Of a stretch of DNA of 64,000 nt, positions 30,476 to 41,446 are shown piece by piece. Numbering within the stretch: position 1 is the stretch's first letter; every line of letters starts with the position of its first letter. The notes under the pieces are model-generated. The model was not told the DNA's origin, searched no databases, and was given only the letters and a program-made list of their open reading frames with translations. The position numbers and the translations under genes were made by a program. The stretch is from positions 558,001 through 622,000 of the forward strand of contig JAACMV010000007.1 in NCBI GenBank assembly GCA_010909725.1. Reading direction: 5' to 3'. The DNA is from Picochlorum sp. 'celeri' (taxonomy: Eukaryota > Chlorophyta > Trebouxiophyceae).

Positions 30476-32398
30476 ATGCCAATCATTAAAAGGAATATGC
30501 CCATTGGTATTTTGTTGTTGATAGTCGCATTGTCAGCTGTGAGGGGCGATGTGACGGAATCAACTGACAACAGAAAATTGCATTCTTGCCGAGAAAAGCT
30601 CCTAGAGTTGGAAGATGAGCATGAGGATCTTCTGAAGCGATTTACTGTTTTGTCAGAAGAGTATAAAGATGTAAAGAAGGAGCTTCGGGCCACTATCGCG
30701 TGTGAGACGACGTTGGATGAGACGACTCGACTGTTGGATGAGGTGAGGGAGGATGTGGAGCAGAGGAAGGAGCAATTGAAGAATATGGATGTTTTATTGG
30801 TTCAGTGTGAGAGGAAGAGGGATAATTGTCTGGTGGATCTGCATGTGAGTGAGGCGAGTTTGGAGGAGTCGTTGGCCAGGGAGCGGCAGTTGGAGAGGCA
30901 GTTGAACAAGGAGGATTGTGTGGCGGTGAAGCGGGATGCTGTGTCGTATCGAGACCAGGCGGAGCAGTGTTTGATTGATTTGGATGTGTTGAAAAAGAGG
31001 GAGGAGGAGCTGGTGAAGAGAGCTGGAGATCTGGAAGAGGTTGAGAAGGAATTGGAGACGACCAAGGGGTTGTTGAAGACAGCATCGAGCGATCGGGAGT
31101 CGTTGAATGGGCGAGTGGATGCGCTTGAAAAGAAGACTGTTGTGTTGGAAGAGGTTGAGAGGGAATTGGAGACAACCAAGGTGTCTTTGCAGCGTGCAGA
31201 GTCTGCGTTAGAGTCTAGAAGCAATGAATTGAATGCAACAAAGACTGCATTGAACTCGTTGCTTGAGTCCCTTGATTCACATTTACAATATGAGGCGCTG
31301 AAAGACGCCCATGAGAAGGAGATTTTGCCATACTGGTTGGAACGTCTCGTGAAGAAGGGTGTACATCTCTGTGATGAGGCATACCATATGTATGTGCAGC
31401 CATTGCATGAATCGTTCCGGGAGGCTGTTCGAATGAGAAAAAAGCATGTTGCTGGGAGGGTGAAGAGTATTCATGGGACTGTCAAGTATCACGCATCTCG
31501 AGTGGTGAATGTGTATGTGGTGCCCATGGTGTCAAAAACAAACTCTATGCTGCGTGCACAGTTCCCGGGTGGATGGAGGGCCTGTGTGGATACCACACGG
31601 TCTGTGGCGGAACTGAGTAGAAATGTGGTGAATACATATGTGAATACATGCCGAGAGTTTGGAATGCATATCAAGCATCGTGGTATGGAGGCGATTGAAC
31701 ATCAGATTGTCAAGGTGTCATTCCTGCGGCAACTTGATTCACGCATAGTTGCCTCATCAGCATTTTGGACACTTGTGGGGCTCATCACTCTTCCGCTTGG
31801 CGTATTTATTTTCATCATGGTGTCCAAAGTCGTGGTGTATTATTGTAGGAGTGGTACCGCGAGCGTTTCTATTGTGAATATATCAGATGCTATTGGGCTG
31901 ATTGAGGAGGATATTGGTTATACATTTTCACTCAAAGACAATCTCATTCAGGCATTAGAAGGCTCGCCTCATCTCTATCAGGTTGGAATGGCAGTGGTGA
32001 ATCTGTTGCTCGCGAAGCAGCAGAACAATGCCAGAGCTACGTTGGCAGAGGTGGAAGCAAGAAGCCTTTGTAGTGCGTCTCTTGGCCAAATCGTGCAACG
32101 CGGGCCTGGTAGGAAGAGTTTACAGGCAGCACGGCAGCAGAAGAATGTTCTCTATATTGCCATATTAGCTGCCGTGTTTCGGGATTCACGGGAATCAGTT
32201 CAAACTGTGTTGAATGTTTGGAATGGCAGGGGCTCCCCAGCAGCAGTGCCTCCTGTGAGAGAGGAAGAAATAGAAGAGGAAATAAAAAAGGAAGAAGACG
32301 AGGAAATAGAAGAGGAAATGAGCGAGAATGATGAATCGGAGGATGTTGAGTTGGAGGATGATGCATCTGAAGATGATGAGAGTGACACATCATCATAA
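30476..32398 (+). CDS. Large secreted/ER-type coiled-coil membrane protein
   Basis: Unrecognised family. A 640-aa frame; the first ATG is 30476 (the open frame begins with TTG at 30464). An N-terminal signal peptide is likely (IGILLLIVALSAVRG followed by DVTES). Residues ~35-265 form long heptad-type coiled coils with internally similar segments (LEEVEKELETTKGLLKTA and LEEVERELETTKVSLQRA). A hydrophobic helix lies near residue 430 (FWTLVGLITLPLGVFIFIMV), and the last ~45 residues are almost entirely Glu/Asp/Ser. The layout suggests a lumen-facing rod and a cytosolic tail. Single exon. Confidence 0.7.
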   Translation: MPIIKRNMPIGILLLIVALSAVRGDVTESTDNRKLHSCREKLLELEDEHEDLLKRFTVLSEEYKDVKKELRATIACETTLDETTRLLDEVREDVEQRKEQLKNMDVLLVQCERKRDNCLVDLHVSEASLEESLARERQLERQLNKEDCVAVKRDAVSYRDQAEQCLIDLDVLKKREEELVKRAGDLEEVEKELETTKGLLKTASSDRESLNGRVDALEKKTVVLEEVERELETTKVSLQRAESALESRSNELNATKTALNSLLESLDSHLQYEALKDAHEKEILPYWLERLVKKGVHLCDEAYHMYVQPLHESFREAVRMRKKHVAGRVKSIHGTVKYHASRVVNVYVVPMVSKTNSMLRAQFPGGWRACVDTTRSVAELSRNVVNTYVNTCREFGMHIKHRGMEAIEHQIVKVSFLRQLDSRIVASSAFWTLVGLITLPLGVFIFIMVSKVVVYYCRSGTASVSIVNISDAIGLIEEDIGYTFSLKDNLIQALEGSPHLYQVGMAVVNLLLAKQQNNARATLAEVEARSLCSASLGQIVQRGPGRKSLQAARQQKNVLYIAILAAVFRDSRESVQTVLNVWNGRGSPAAVPPVREEEIEEEIKKEEDEEIEEEMSENDESEDVELEDDASEDDESDTSS

Positions 32399-32444
32399 TC
32401 TGTACACTTTCAGAATATCCATTACTTATATATACACATAACAT

Positions 32445-33518
32445 TTATTTGTGTCGTCGTTGCGCCACGCGACCCACTGATTGAACAATCCATGCCATCA
32501 TCAGAGGCACACCGACCCGTTGGACGGCCATACCAAGAAATTTCCTGATCCCATCTCCATGTGCTTGTGGCAATAACCTTGACACCTCTCGATCATCTAT
32601 AGAACGAATACTATACACATTTGTTTCCGGAGTTATCTCCTCTGACCCGAACATGGAACCTTCCAGGCTGCATACACGATCAAGAAGGCTATTCATCTGC
32701 TCCTGCATGGAAGAATACATCCTCCACACAGCCTTGGAATCCTCCTCCATCCTCCCAAGCATCCTTCTCATCTCTTGAATCTGCCTCAGATCATCCGTCT
32801 TTGACACAGTCTGCTCCTGCATCAATCGACGAATAACGCCATCGAGAAACAACACGTGCTTTCTCAGCTCGCTACTTTCCCCACTCCCAGATTCATCCAT
32901 CCGAACCATCAGTGTTTGAATTGCATCATGCATCTGCTCCATTTTCCTATCCCTCTCTCCAGCCGCTGCCCTCACCAAACCGCTGATATCAGCATTATCC
33001 TTTTCATACGCATCCATATACTCGTTCATCGAATCCACATCCAGCTCCACATCCTCTTCAATTGTCCTCACAAGCTCCATCACAGACTCTGTCCCCATGG
33101 TTCCATCAGTCACCCTCTCCATGTGAAACGAGGGCAACTCGTCCAATGACAATTTATTCGGACTCGCATGCATCGCTTTAATTTTCATGTCCTCGGACGT
33201 GTCGTAGACCGCATCACTGCCGCGCTGCCCTGCTGCCTTGACAGCAGATTCTTTTGTACACGCCTCATATGTCTTGAACAAGAGCGGAGACATCGGTGTA
33301 TCACCTAATTCCCCCACAGAATCTGAACTAGAATGCGTAGACATACCCTGCTGTGCAGATTCATACTCGCTTTCATCGCTTTGCTTCTGTTTCTGTTTCT
33401 GTCGTCCAACTTGCAACCGAAACACTTTCTTCCTTGTCTCGTCTCTCATCATCCTGAAGGATTTTTCATACGAGTCTAAATTTTGTACAAGACCATCATC
33501 TGCTGACGAGGTATTCAT
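32445..33518 (-). CDS. Hypothetical coiled-coil, possibly tail-anchored protein
   Basis: A single-exon 357-aa protein without a recognised family. The N-terminal half is Ser/Asp/Glu-rich and probably disordered. Residues ~150-310 are helical with coiled-coil features (RMLGRMEEDSKAVWRMYSSM; LLDRVCSLEGSM). The last 30 residues are hydrophobic then basic (FLGMAVQRVGVPLMMAWIV ending RVAQRRHK), which could act as a tail anchor. It converges with the coiled-coil membrane protein at 30476-32398, 46 bp apart; a functional link is only a guess. Confidence 0.62.
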   Translation of the reverse strand: MNTSSADDGLVQNLDSYEKSFRMMRDETRKKVFRLQVGRQKQKQKQSDESEYESAQQGMSTHSSSDSVGELGDTPMSPLLFKTYEACTKESAVKAAGQRGSDAVYDTSEDMKIKAMHASPNKLSLDELPSFHMERVTDGTMGTESVMELVRTIEEDVELDVDSMNEYMDAYEKDNADISGLVRAAAGERDRKMEQMHDAIQTLMVRMDESGSGESSELRKHVLFLDGVIRRLMQEQTVSKTDDLRQIQEMRRMLGRMEEDSKAVWRMYSSMQEQMNSLLDRVCSLEGSMFGSEEITPETNVYSIRSIDDREVSRLLPQAHGDGIRKFLGMAVQRVGVPLMMAWIVQSVGRVAQRRHK

Positions 33519-33745
33519 CGCATGACCAGGATTTGACAGCGAGTGTTGTTAGCGCTCTCGCGTGCCTCGAGACAATCTATCCGGTCAACGGCACCATTGA
33601 CTAGATGGAAGCTATGCATCATCACTTTTAGAGGCCAAATTCATGCAGTCCTGATCGAGATTGCATGGGGAGGATATACGCGCACTGTATCAGCCACACA
33701 TGTACTCATATTTTATATTCATTTTAAAGCTATATTGTTCAGGGA

Positions 33746-34669
33746 ATGCGAGCGTACAGACCTATTCAGCAATCACAGGGCGCCGTGGATGCGTTTGAAC
33801 TCGTCAGCGATGCTGAAGAGATTTTTAGGCTACCAGAGGACATGGAATCTTCACCAATAGTTATTATTCCATCTGTATCTGTGGGTAATGTGGGTCAGTT
33901 GGCGATTGATCTGTTGGTAGAGTCGTCGTCAGGTGGTGGAGAAGAGGAGCACGCTCGTCTCTGTGGTGTTGTTCATCATCCTCTTGTGCTGCCTTGTTAC
34001 GGAGGATATCCATATAGCTTGGATACACGGGGCGGCGATGGCAAGAAAAAGCCCATGGCGCATCCTATTGATATCTACCATGTACCACAGACCCCAGTGT
34101 TTGTACTCCAGCAGAGAGCGCCTGCTGCGGCGGGATGCCAGATGGATTTCGCAATGGATTTGATGGGATGGTTGGCTGCAGGTGGGGTGACGAATGTGTG
34201 GATTGTGGGTGGGTTGGATGCCACGTTGCGTCGTGATGAAGATATTGGCAGTGGTGATGATGCTCATCTTCGCTATGTGATGGCGAGTCACCGAGCAGAG
34301 TCAAAGGATGTTACAGAATCATGCCTACTCAAGCGTGGGATTCAGGCATTGTGTGGAACAGAGCAGAATGAGAATAGCAGGCACTGGAAGGGTATTTGGG
34401 ACAAGGAGCGGGTGCACATGCCTTGGGCACTGTTGGATGCAGCAAAGGATGCAGGGTTGGATGCTGTAGGGGTATTCAAGTTTGTGTTGGAAGGTGATAA
34501 TACTCCTGATGCACAGATTGTGGCTAGGGCTGTGATTGACGTGGTATTTTCATCGTGGGAGAGTCGCCTTCCTGATGGATGGAGGGACGGATCTTGTCTC
34601 CTGAAGGAACCTCCATCTTGGCATTGGATTAGACAATCTCGACCTACGCCGCCAGGATATGTATTTTAA
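33746..34669 (+). CDS. PSMG2: Proteasome assembly chaperone 2 (PAC2/PSMG2)
   Basis: PSMG2 pairs with PSMG1 to scaffold the alpha ring of the 20S proteasome. The 307-aa protein contains the conserved N-terminal block IIPSVSVGNVGQLAIDLLVES (~40-60). Near the C-terminus, VFKFVLEGDNTPDAQ and PSSWHWIRQ..PTPPGYVF-like features correspond to human FVSEGDNIPDA and the PPALF end. It is about 40 residues longer than human PSMG2, mostly at the N-terminus and in Gly/Asp-rich loops. ATG 33746 is the first in frame. Only 29 bp separate its stop from the CcdA start on the same strand. Confidence 0.83.
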   Translation: MRAYRPIQQSQGAVDAFELVSDAEEIFRLPEDMESSPIVIIPSVSVGNVGQLAIDLLVESSSGGGEEEHARLCGVVHHPLVLPCYGGYPYSLDTRGGDGKKKPMAHPIDIYHVPQTPVFVLQQRAPAAAGCQMDFAMDLMGWLAAGGVTNVWIVGGLDATLRRDEDIGSGDDAHLRYVMASHRAESKDVTESCLLKRGIQALCGTEQNENSRHWKGIWDKERVHMPWALLDAAKDAGLDAVGVFKFVLEGDNTPDAQIVARAVIDVVFSSWESRLPDGWRDGSCLLKEPPSWHWIRQSRPTPPGYVF

Positions 34670-34698
34670 ATTATTTTAATCATGTTGAATTTGTTATA

Positions 34699-35673
34699 AT
34701 GAGAGTGTGTCGTGTTCAGCCTGGTTTTTCTGTGGCCCAGACGCGAGTGTCGAAAAGGCAGGTCACGTCGTCTGTACGGACGCCGGCATGGCCATACACA
34801 AGTACTTGGCATCATCACGATAGTTCTCTTCACCGTTATAGTAGAGCAGGGTCATGGGTGACGAGGTCTGTCGGGTTTGATGTGGTTCAGAATGTGGACC
34901 ACCTGGTGGCGACAGAGCTGGGTGGGCTGTTGGGTCCATCAACGTTTCTTCTCGTCTTGGGGGCTGGTTTGTTGACGAGTTTTTCTCCCTGTACGCTAAG
35001 TGTTCTTCCTTTGACCATCGGATATATCGGAGGGTACGATGACGGTGGTTCGGAGGGGTCTTCGTTGGTGGTGAGGTCTGCAGCCTTTGCAGCTGGTTTG
35101 GCCACCACGCTGTCTGCCTTGGGGCTCTTGTCTGTGTCCTTGGGCAAGGCCTATGGTCAGGTATGTGTGTATTTGATACTACATGGACAGGTCGAGGCAG
35201 AGAATGAGAACTAATATTGTCACCCTGTTAATCACATCATGTAGGTTGGAGGTCCATGGTTGGCTCTGACAGTGAGTGGCGTTGCCATTGCCATGGGGCT
35301 GTCGTTGCTCGAAGTGATCACCATTCCTCTTCCTTCAATTAATATTGAAATAGGATCGGAGTGGGATGTGTCGAAGGAAGTGAAAGCATACCTGGCTGGA
35401 ATGACGTTTGCGTTGGTGGCATCGCCATGTAGTACACCAGTGTTGGCAACACTCCTGGCGTATGTGAGCACAACGGATGACTATAGTCGCGGCGCATTGC
35501 TCCTGTTCACATATGCCTTGGGATATGTGGCTCCATTAATGGGAGCAGCTATTTTTACGGATTCGTTGAAGAAAATAATCTCTGTTCGACAGTTTACTGG
35601 GTGGGTGACAGCAGCCAGTGGTGTTTTGCTGATTTCAGGAGGTACATATGGCATATTGTCCCGGTTACTGTGA
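34699..35673 (+). CDS. CCDA: CcdA-type thylakoid thiol-reduction membrane protein
   Basis: CcdA passes reducing equivalents across the thylakoid membrane for cytochrome f and c6 haem attachment. Exons 34699-35160 and 35245-35673 (84-bp intron, phase 0) give 296 aa. A basic transit-like leader of ~65 residues is followed by six hydrophobic helices. The two redox cysteines lie in SFSPCTLSVLPL and ASPCSTPVLATLL, exactly as in the family. The family helix RGALLLFTYALGYVAPLM is present. It runs tail to tail with the PAA2-type copper ATPase, 23 bp apart; both supply the thylakoid electron-transport chain. Confidence 0.92.
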
Positions 35674-35696
35674 TGTATTTTTCTTACATATATATG

Positions 35697-38532
35697 TTAT
35701 GATTTAATTTTTGATGCTCTAACTTGAAGCAGCAGGGAATTGGCCATGACTGCCAAGGAACTGCACCCCATCAGGGCCCCTGATAATGCAGGGGTGAGTC
35801 CAAGGCCGTTGATGGGGAGCATGACGCCAGCTGCGAGGGGCAGGCAAATCATATTGTAGCCAAAAGCCCAGGCCATATTCTGTCGAATTGTGTTCATAGT
35901 CATTTTACTGAGTCGGAAGGTGTCGATGACTTGTGGCAGACGGTCACCGAGAAGCACGATATCTGCAACTTCGGATGCTACAGCCACACCACCACCCATG
36001 GCAATGCCTACATCAGCCTCTGCCAAGGCAGCAGCGTCGTTGACCCCGTCACCCACCATGGCTACAATGTGGCCCTTTGCTTTGAGATTATTTATTGCAT
36101 CGACCTTTCCTATCGGCGTCACACCGGCGATGACATTCTCTGTGTCGATTCCAAGTTGTGAGGCAACATGCTGTGATGTGGTCTGCTGATCCCCACTCAG
36201 CATCACAGGGGTGATGCCTGACTCTTTCAGTTTCTTTAGCACTTGTCGGGCATTATGTCTCACCTGGTCCGCAATCTCAATTGATCCAACGATGTTGTTC
36301 TCCATACCGACGTATACAACGGTGTGTCCTGGATTGAGTTTTGCTGTGTGCAGGCCTTCTGCAGAGGATGAGGCCCCAGTCTTTTGCATGACCCAGTCCA
36401 AGTTGCCGACGTATATATTCTTGCCATCGACAATACCCTCAGCCCCTTTACCGGGAACTTGATTGAAGGAGTCAGATGAGACTCGTCTCTGTGGTACCTG
36501 CGTATCAGCAATTGCTTGCTGTACAATGGCATGAGCAATTGGATGGGAACTATTTTCTTCAATAGCAGCAGCATAGGACAGACACTCTGTTTCATTGACA
36601 TTGTCATCTGTACTGACACGAACAACGGTTGGTTTTCCCGTGGTGAGAGTTCCTGTTTTATCAAATACGATTGTATCAACGTTGGACGCTGCTTCAAGGA
36701 CATCACCTCCCCGAATGAGGAGGCCCTGTCGAGCCCCAGCTCCAGTTCCAACCAAAACTGCCGTTGGTGCCGCGAGACCGAGGGCACATGGGCATGCTAC
36801 AACTAAGACATTGCATGCTAGCTGTAAACTTAACGCGATAGTTGCCGCTGCTTTTGAAGCACCCCCGCTGAGGGAGGTTTCTAGTACTCTAGGGAACATC
36901 TTTGCACCAAACCCACTCCAAAAGAGAAAGGTCGCTGCTGCAACTCCCATGACGCCATACGCAAACTTACCAGCGACGATGTCAGATAATCTTTGAATTG
37001 GTGCTGTTCGACCCTGCGCCGTTTCGACCAAATTGACAATGTTTGATACGGCAGCGTCTCCCCCAGAAGCAGTGCATCGGACAACCAGTGTACCATCAAA
37101 GTTTGTCGTACCAGCAGTCACTGTGTCTCCTACACCCATTGTATCTATCATCGTCACAAAGTGTTCTTCTCATACAATGCATATAAAAAACCTTACCTTG
37201 GGATTTATTCACAGGAAGTGATTCACCTGTAATGCTTGACTCATCACATGTACTACGACCGCGTACAACCTCACCATCAACAGGAATCTGATCTCCTGGA
37301 AGAATGGTCACCAAGTCTCCCTGCGATACATTTTCTGATGGTATTTCTCTCCATGAAGTCCCATCCGATAACACCACGCGCGCCATGGGCGGCAACAGAC
37401 CCGACAGTGCAGCCATGTCAGAGGATGCTTGAATTTTTGCTCGCTCTTCAAGGGCCCTGCCCAGCAGTATGAATCCAAGAAGCATTGCTGGCTCCTCAAA
37501 GAATGTCCTCCAACCTAATTTTGGAAGCATCACAGCCACAGAGCTTATTCCAAAGGCAGCAGTGACTCCTAAACCGACAAGACTATTCATATCAGGCGCT
37601 CCCTTGGCAAGGGATTTGAAGCCATCAACAATAATACTTCTCCCCGGACCCAGAATGGCCACAGCAGAAAGAGCAGCTGTTCCCATGGTACTTGAGAGCA
37701 TTTTAAGAAATGGTGGAGCAGCATTGCCGAACCAGTGAACAATATGATGCAGCATACACGCAGATGCAAGACCCCAAGAAACCACCACTTGAAACGTTTT
37801 TTCTCTCAACCTTGCAATCCTCTCCTCCCTCTTTGCCTTGACTACTTTTGACGCCGCACTTGTTCCTGATCCTAAAGGTCTAAAAGTAGCTTTGTATCCT
37901 TTTTCTGTCAGTATTTGAGCCAATTGTCCGCCCAACTCTTCTAATCTGCCCTGCTCCCCAACTTCAATATCCACGTCTCCTGGCATCACAACACGTACCA
38001 CTGCCGTCTCCGTCGCCAAATTCACAGACGCGCCTAGAACACACTCTTCGTCCAATAAGATTTGCTTCACTCGAGACACACACCCGGCACAACGCATCCC
38101 AGTGACATCCAAAATGACAATATCCTCCATCACAGACCCATGTGTCTTGAGCAATGCTGATCCCTCCTCCATTGGAAACCTTGCTCCCCCTTCATTATCA
38201 TCATCACCGCCATCTCCTACCCCACCGTACCCCGAGTTTCTTCCACCTCCACCCACATTATCAGGCAGCGCATAGACGATAGCAGACCGCAGTCTGTAAG
38301 GACGCAACCGACAGGTTTCACAAAATATCACACCTCTCGACTTCAATACCCTCGATTCCTTACCACTTGCGACCAAATCCACTCGTTGAATGCCATGAAA
38401 ATGTAATTTACCACTCATATGCACTACTTCATGCCTCCCAATCGCTTGTGCTCTACCTGCCTTGGGTTTCAGGCATGGCGACATGTCAAGCCTGGCAACA
38501 CGACACCTCCATTGTATCGGAGAGTGCAGCAT
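35697..38532 (-). CDS. PAA2: Copper-transporting P1B ATPase, PAA2/HMA8 type
   Basis: A thylakoid copper pump that feeds plastocyanin. Exons 37197-38532 and 35697-37129 (67-bp intron, phase 1) give 922 aa, near the plant PAA2 length. A transit-like leader precedes one HMA domain with the metal site GMRCAGC (~residue 140). The P1B membrane motif is ACPCALGLAAPTA (CPC). Other motifs are phosphorylation DKTGTLTTGKPT, HP locus SSHPIAHA, actuator DESSITGESLPV and hinge GDGVNDAAALAEADVGIAM. All catalytic residues are intact. PAA1 and PAA2 are hard to separate by eye; PAA2 is favoured by overall resemblance, not by a decisive residue. Confidence 0.92.
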
Positions 38533-38787
38533 TGTGCCTCAGTTACGATTTGTACGGTTAATATTGGAGCCATCGTGGTCAAAGATATTCGAGTATTGCA
38601 GAATCAGGGACAGATGTGCTTTTTCTTTGTCCTATTTAAGAAACAGCGATTTCAAAAAGAAAGTTTGGTAGAGTCCATGTAACGTTCCATGCAAGGTTTT
38701 TTCTTGATACAAAGCAATTATAATACTATTTAAAATCAAATAGAAGAGATTAGGGGCGATGACATGAGATAGTAAGCCTGAAAACGT

Positions 38788-39741
38788 ATGGAACACCAGC
38801 CAGAAGGGTCTGTCGGTTTTAGCGACCTCAAAGTTGGGTATGCCACAGACGATCATCACGAGTCCCCTGGTGGTGACTGTACACCAAATGATGGACGGAG
38901 ACAGAAGCGGAGAAGGGCTTTTCTAATTCAGCATCACCATGTGCAAGAGAGTGTTGGCCAAGAGGAGGAGGGTGTTGAGGATGCTGTGAGAAGAGCATGC
39001 CGCTTACCAGACTTTGGAGAGATGTCTCCGAATCATTCTATGTCGAGTGTTGAAGGTATTCCGACTATGAATAGAATGGGGTCACCCATTGCGACTTCTT
39101 CTCCTGGACAACGAGGTGGGGTCCAAGAGGATCAGGCATTGCAGGATGGAGAGAGGGTTGTGAGTGTCGGAGTTGGGGGGTATAGGGTGGATGTGGATAC
39201 CGATATGATGAATATGGTACAGCAAAGCCAGCGTACGGTGAAATCGACACCTCAGCAGCCTCGAAGAAGGCAACAACAGACGCCAAAATCACGACCAAGG
39301 AGAAGCAGACTGGGGCACATGCCAGCAGCACGTGGTGGACCTGAAACGCCCAGTGTTCAGAACTTGATATCCAATATTCCAGCGCCATCTCCATCAGATG
39401 CTGGTAGAAATAGAATGCGGACACCATCGAGTCTTGCGAAGCAAGCAGATGCGTTGGATGCAAGAATGCAGTACCTTGCATCCTCTGGCGGAAGGCTCCT
39501 GTCCACCCTCAAGCTCACAGTGCTTCGCACAGTCATGGAACAAGGAAAGATGAAGTCTCTTTGCCACTGTGAAGATTCTCTCGGCGTCTTTCGTGGATCT
39601 CAGATTATAGTCATAAGCAGTTACGTTCCTGATTTGGCACAGGACGAAGCAATTGTAGTGAACAAACCATGGTTGGTGCTTGATGATGACAATGTGCCAA
39701 TTATGATCTGTCTCGGCCACATCCAACCCATTAAACGATAA
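38788..39741 (+). CDS. Hypothetical protein, basic and disordered with conserved-looking C-terminal domain
   Basis: A single-exon 317-aa frame from ATG 38788. Residues 1-210 are rich in Gly, Gln, Arg, Ser and Pro with an arginine cluster (GRRQKRRRAF) that could be a nuclear signal. The last ~90 residues look folded (LKLTVLRTVMEQGKMKSLCH, then FRGSQIIVISSYVPDLAQDE, ending CLGHIQPIKR) with a beta-rich pattern that could be a small OB-like domain. I cannot name a family. Its stop is only 12 bp before the trigger factor ATG on the same strand. Confidence 0.6.
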   Translation: MEHQPEGSVGFSDLKVGYATDDHHESPGGDCTPNDGRRQKRRRAFLIQHHHVQESVGQEEEGVEDAVRRACRLPDFGEMSPNHSMSSVEGIPTMNRMGSPIATSSPGQRGGVQEDQALQDGERVVSVGVGGYRVDVDTDMMNMVQQSQRTVKSTPQQPRRRQQQTPKSRPRRSRLGHMPAARGGPETPSVQNLISNIPAPSPSDAGRNRMRTPSSLAKQADALDARMQYLASSGGRLLSTLKLTVLRTVMEQGKMKSLCHCEDSLGVFRGSQIIVISSYVPDLAQDEAIVVNKPWLVLDDDNVPIMICLGHIQPIKR

Positions 39742-39753
39742 TTTATTATCATT

Positions 39754-41409
39754 ATGAACATGAATATAGCAACTTCTGGATCAACAGCGCATCGTCAGTG
39801 TGTCGTGACGTCTCGGACGTCAGTGGCACATTCATGCCATGCTTCCCCCTCTTTTCGCAGAATGCGGGTATCTAAGGTATGATTTTACATTTCTAATGAA
39901 ATATGGAATTATTTCAAACATGGATATGGGCCAATGCAGGCTGTTTTCCTCCATGGGCAAAAGCCTCCAACGAGTCGTCAGAGCCTCCGTTGCAGAGGCC
40001 GATCTTTGACGATCATGAATGCTTCCGCATCCAAAACACCGGAAATTGGAGTCAAAGAGGAAAAGGTATCTGAGGCGACGATAAAGTTGGAAGTGACAGT
40101 GCCTGCGCGAATGTGTCAGGCAGCCTACAGGTCTACCCTGAAGGAGTGGAATGACAAGATTGCGTGTACAGGATTTCGCAAGGGAAAGGCGCCTGATAAT
40201 GTCTTGATTGAGCAGCTTGGAGGAAAGAAGAGAGTGTATGCTACTGTGTTGGCTAATTTGATTGAGAATGTCATGGGACCAGCATTGGAAAAGGCACCAA
40301 GCTCAATGTCTGCTATTTCTGATAGTGAGAAGATTTTCGAGTCTGGAGAGGAATTGGAAGCGCGCTTCAACCCAACTGAAGATTTGACGTTTTCTGTGCT
40401 GTTTGATGTGATGCCTGAGTTGACGTGGAAGAAGCCATACAAGGATTTGTCAATCACTGTGACAGAGGTGACCAACGATGAGCGCAATGCTGCCATTGTG
40501 GAGAAGAAGCTTCGCCAATTGTCCAAGGAAGGTGCTGATATGTCTGTTGTATCAGGAAGGGGTGTGAAGACTGGAGATGTGGTCATCATTGATTTTGATG
40601 CATCAATCAATGGAGAGCCTATTCCTGGAGCTATGAGGCAGGGTATGCAGTTGGATACTGATACTGCTGATGAGGATTTCTTGCCAGGTGTTGCTGGAGC
40701 TGTGGAAGGTATGCAAGCTGGAGAAGAGAAGGAAACTCAAGTGACGTTCCCAACGTCCGAGGACTTTTCTCCAGCTGCCCTCCGTGGAGAGGTGGCAGAT
40801 ATCAAGGTCAAGCTGTCAGAGGTGTTTGAGTATGACCTTCCAGAGCTCACGGACGAATGGGCTGCGGCAAAGATGGGACCTGGGTCTACTTTGAAAGATG
40901 TGAAACAGAGGCTGTTGGAAAACACGATTGCAGAGGAAGAAGACCGTTTGCAGCAGATTATTGCTGATGCTTTTACTGATGCTGTGGCATCCAATTTGGA
41001 TGTGAATATTCCTAATTCATTGATTCAAGAAGCTGGTCAGAATGAGTATTCTCGCGAATTGAATTCTCTCATCACCAAGGGTACTATTTCGTATGAGCAG
41101 GCTCAACAGCTTGCATCACCACAGATGCTTGAGCAGTATATTAAGAACAAGCGGGATGATTTGGAACAACTCCAAAAGGCTGCACTTGGGTTTGCAGATA
41201 TCCTGGAAAAAGAAAATCTGACACCCACCGAGGATCAGATCAATGAAGAATTCGAGAAGGCTATGGAAGCCATCAGACAAATGCAGAGGTCTGATGAGTT
41301 GAATGAGGAGGGAGTCAGAGATCAAGTAACACAGTCATTGGAAACTCAGCTTGTCATGGATTGGCTTTCAACCAACTGCGAGGTGAACAAACTCCCATTC
41401 GAAGGGTAA
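39754..41409 (+). CDS. TIG1: Trigger factor, plastid
   Basis: A ribosome-associated folding chaperone of the chloroplast. Exons 39754-39876 and 39940-41409 (63-bp intron, phase 0) give 530 aa. Exon 1 plus the start of exon 2 form a Ser/Thr/Arg/His-rich transit peptide. The N-terminal ribosome-binding domain holds the signature GFRKGKAP (~residue 112). The central PPIase-like domain (VKTGDVVIIDFDASINGEPI onward) and the C-terminal helical arm domain follow to NKLPFEG. All three domains of bacterial trigger factor are present. A 17-bp palindrome TGACGTC-TCG-GACGTCA lies within the transit-peptide codons at 39806-39822. Confidence 0.92.
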
Positions 41410-41446
41410 TGTATGATTCAATTATAACATTATAAGTTATACATAT

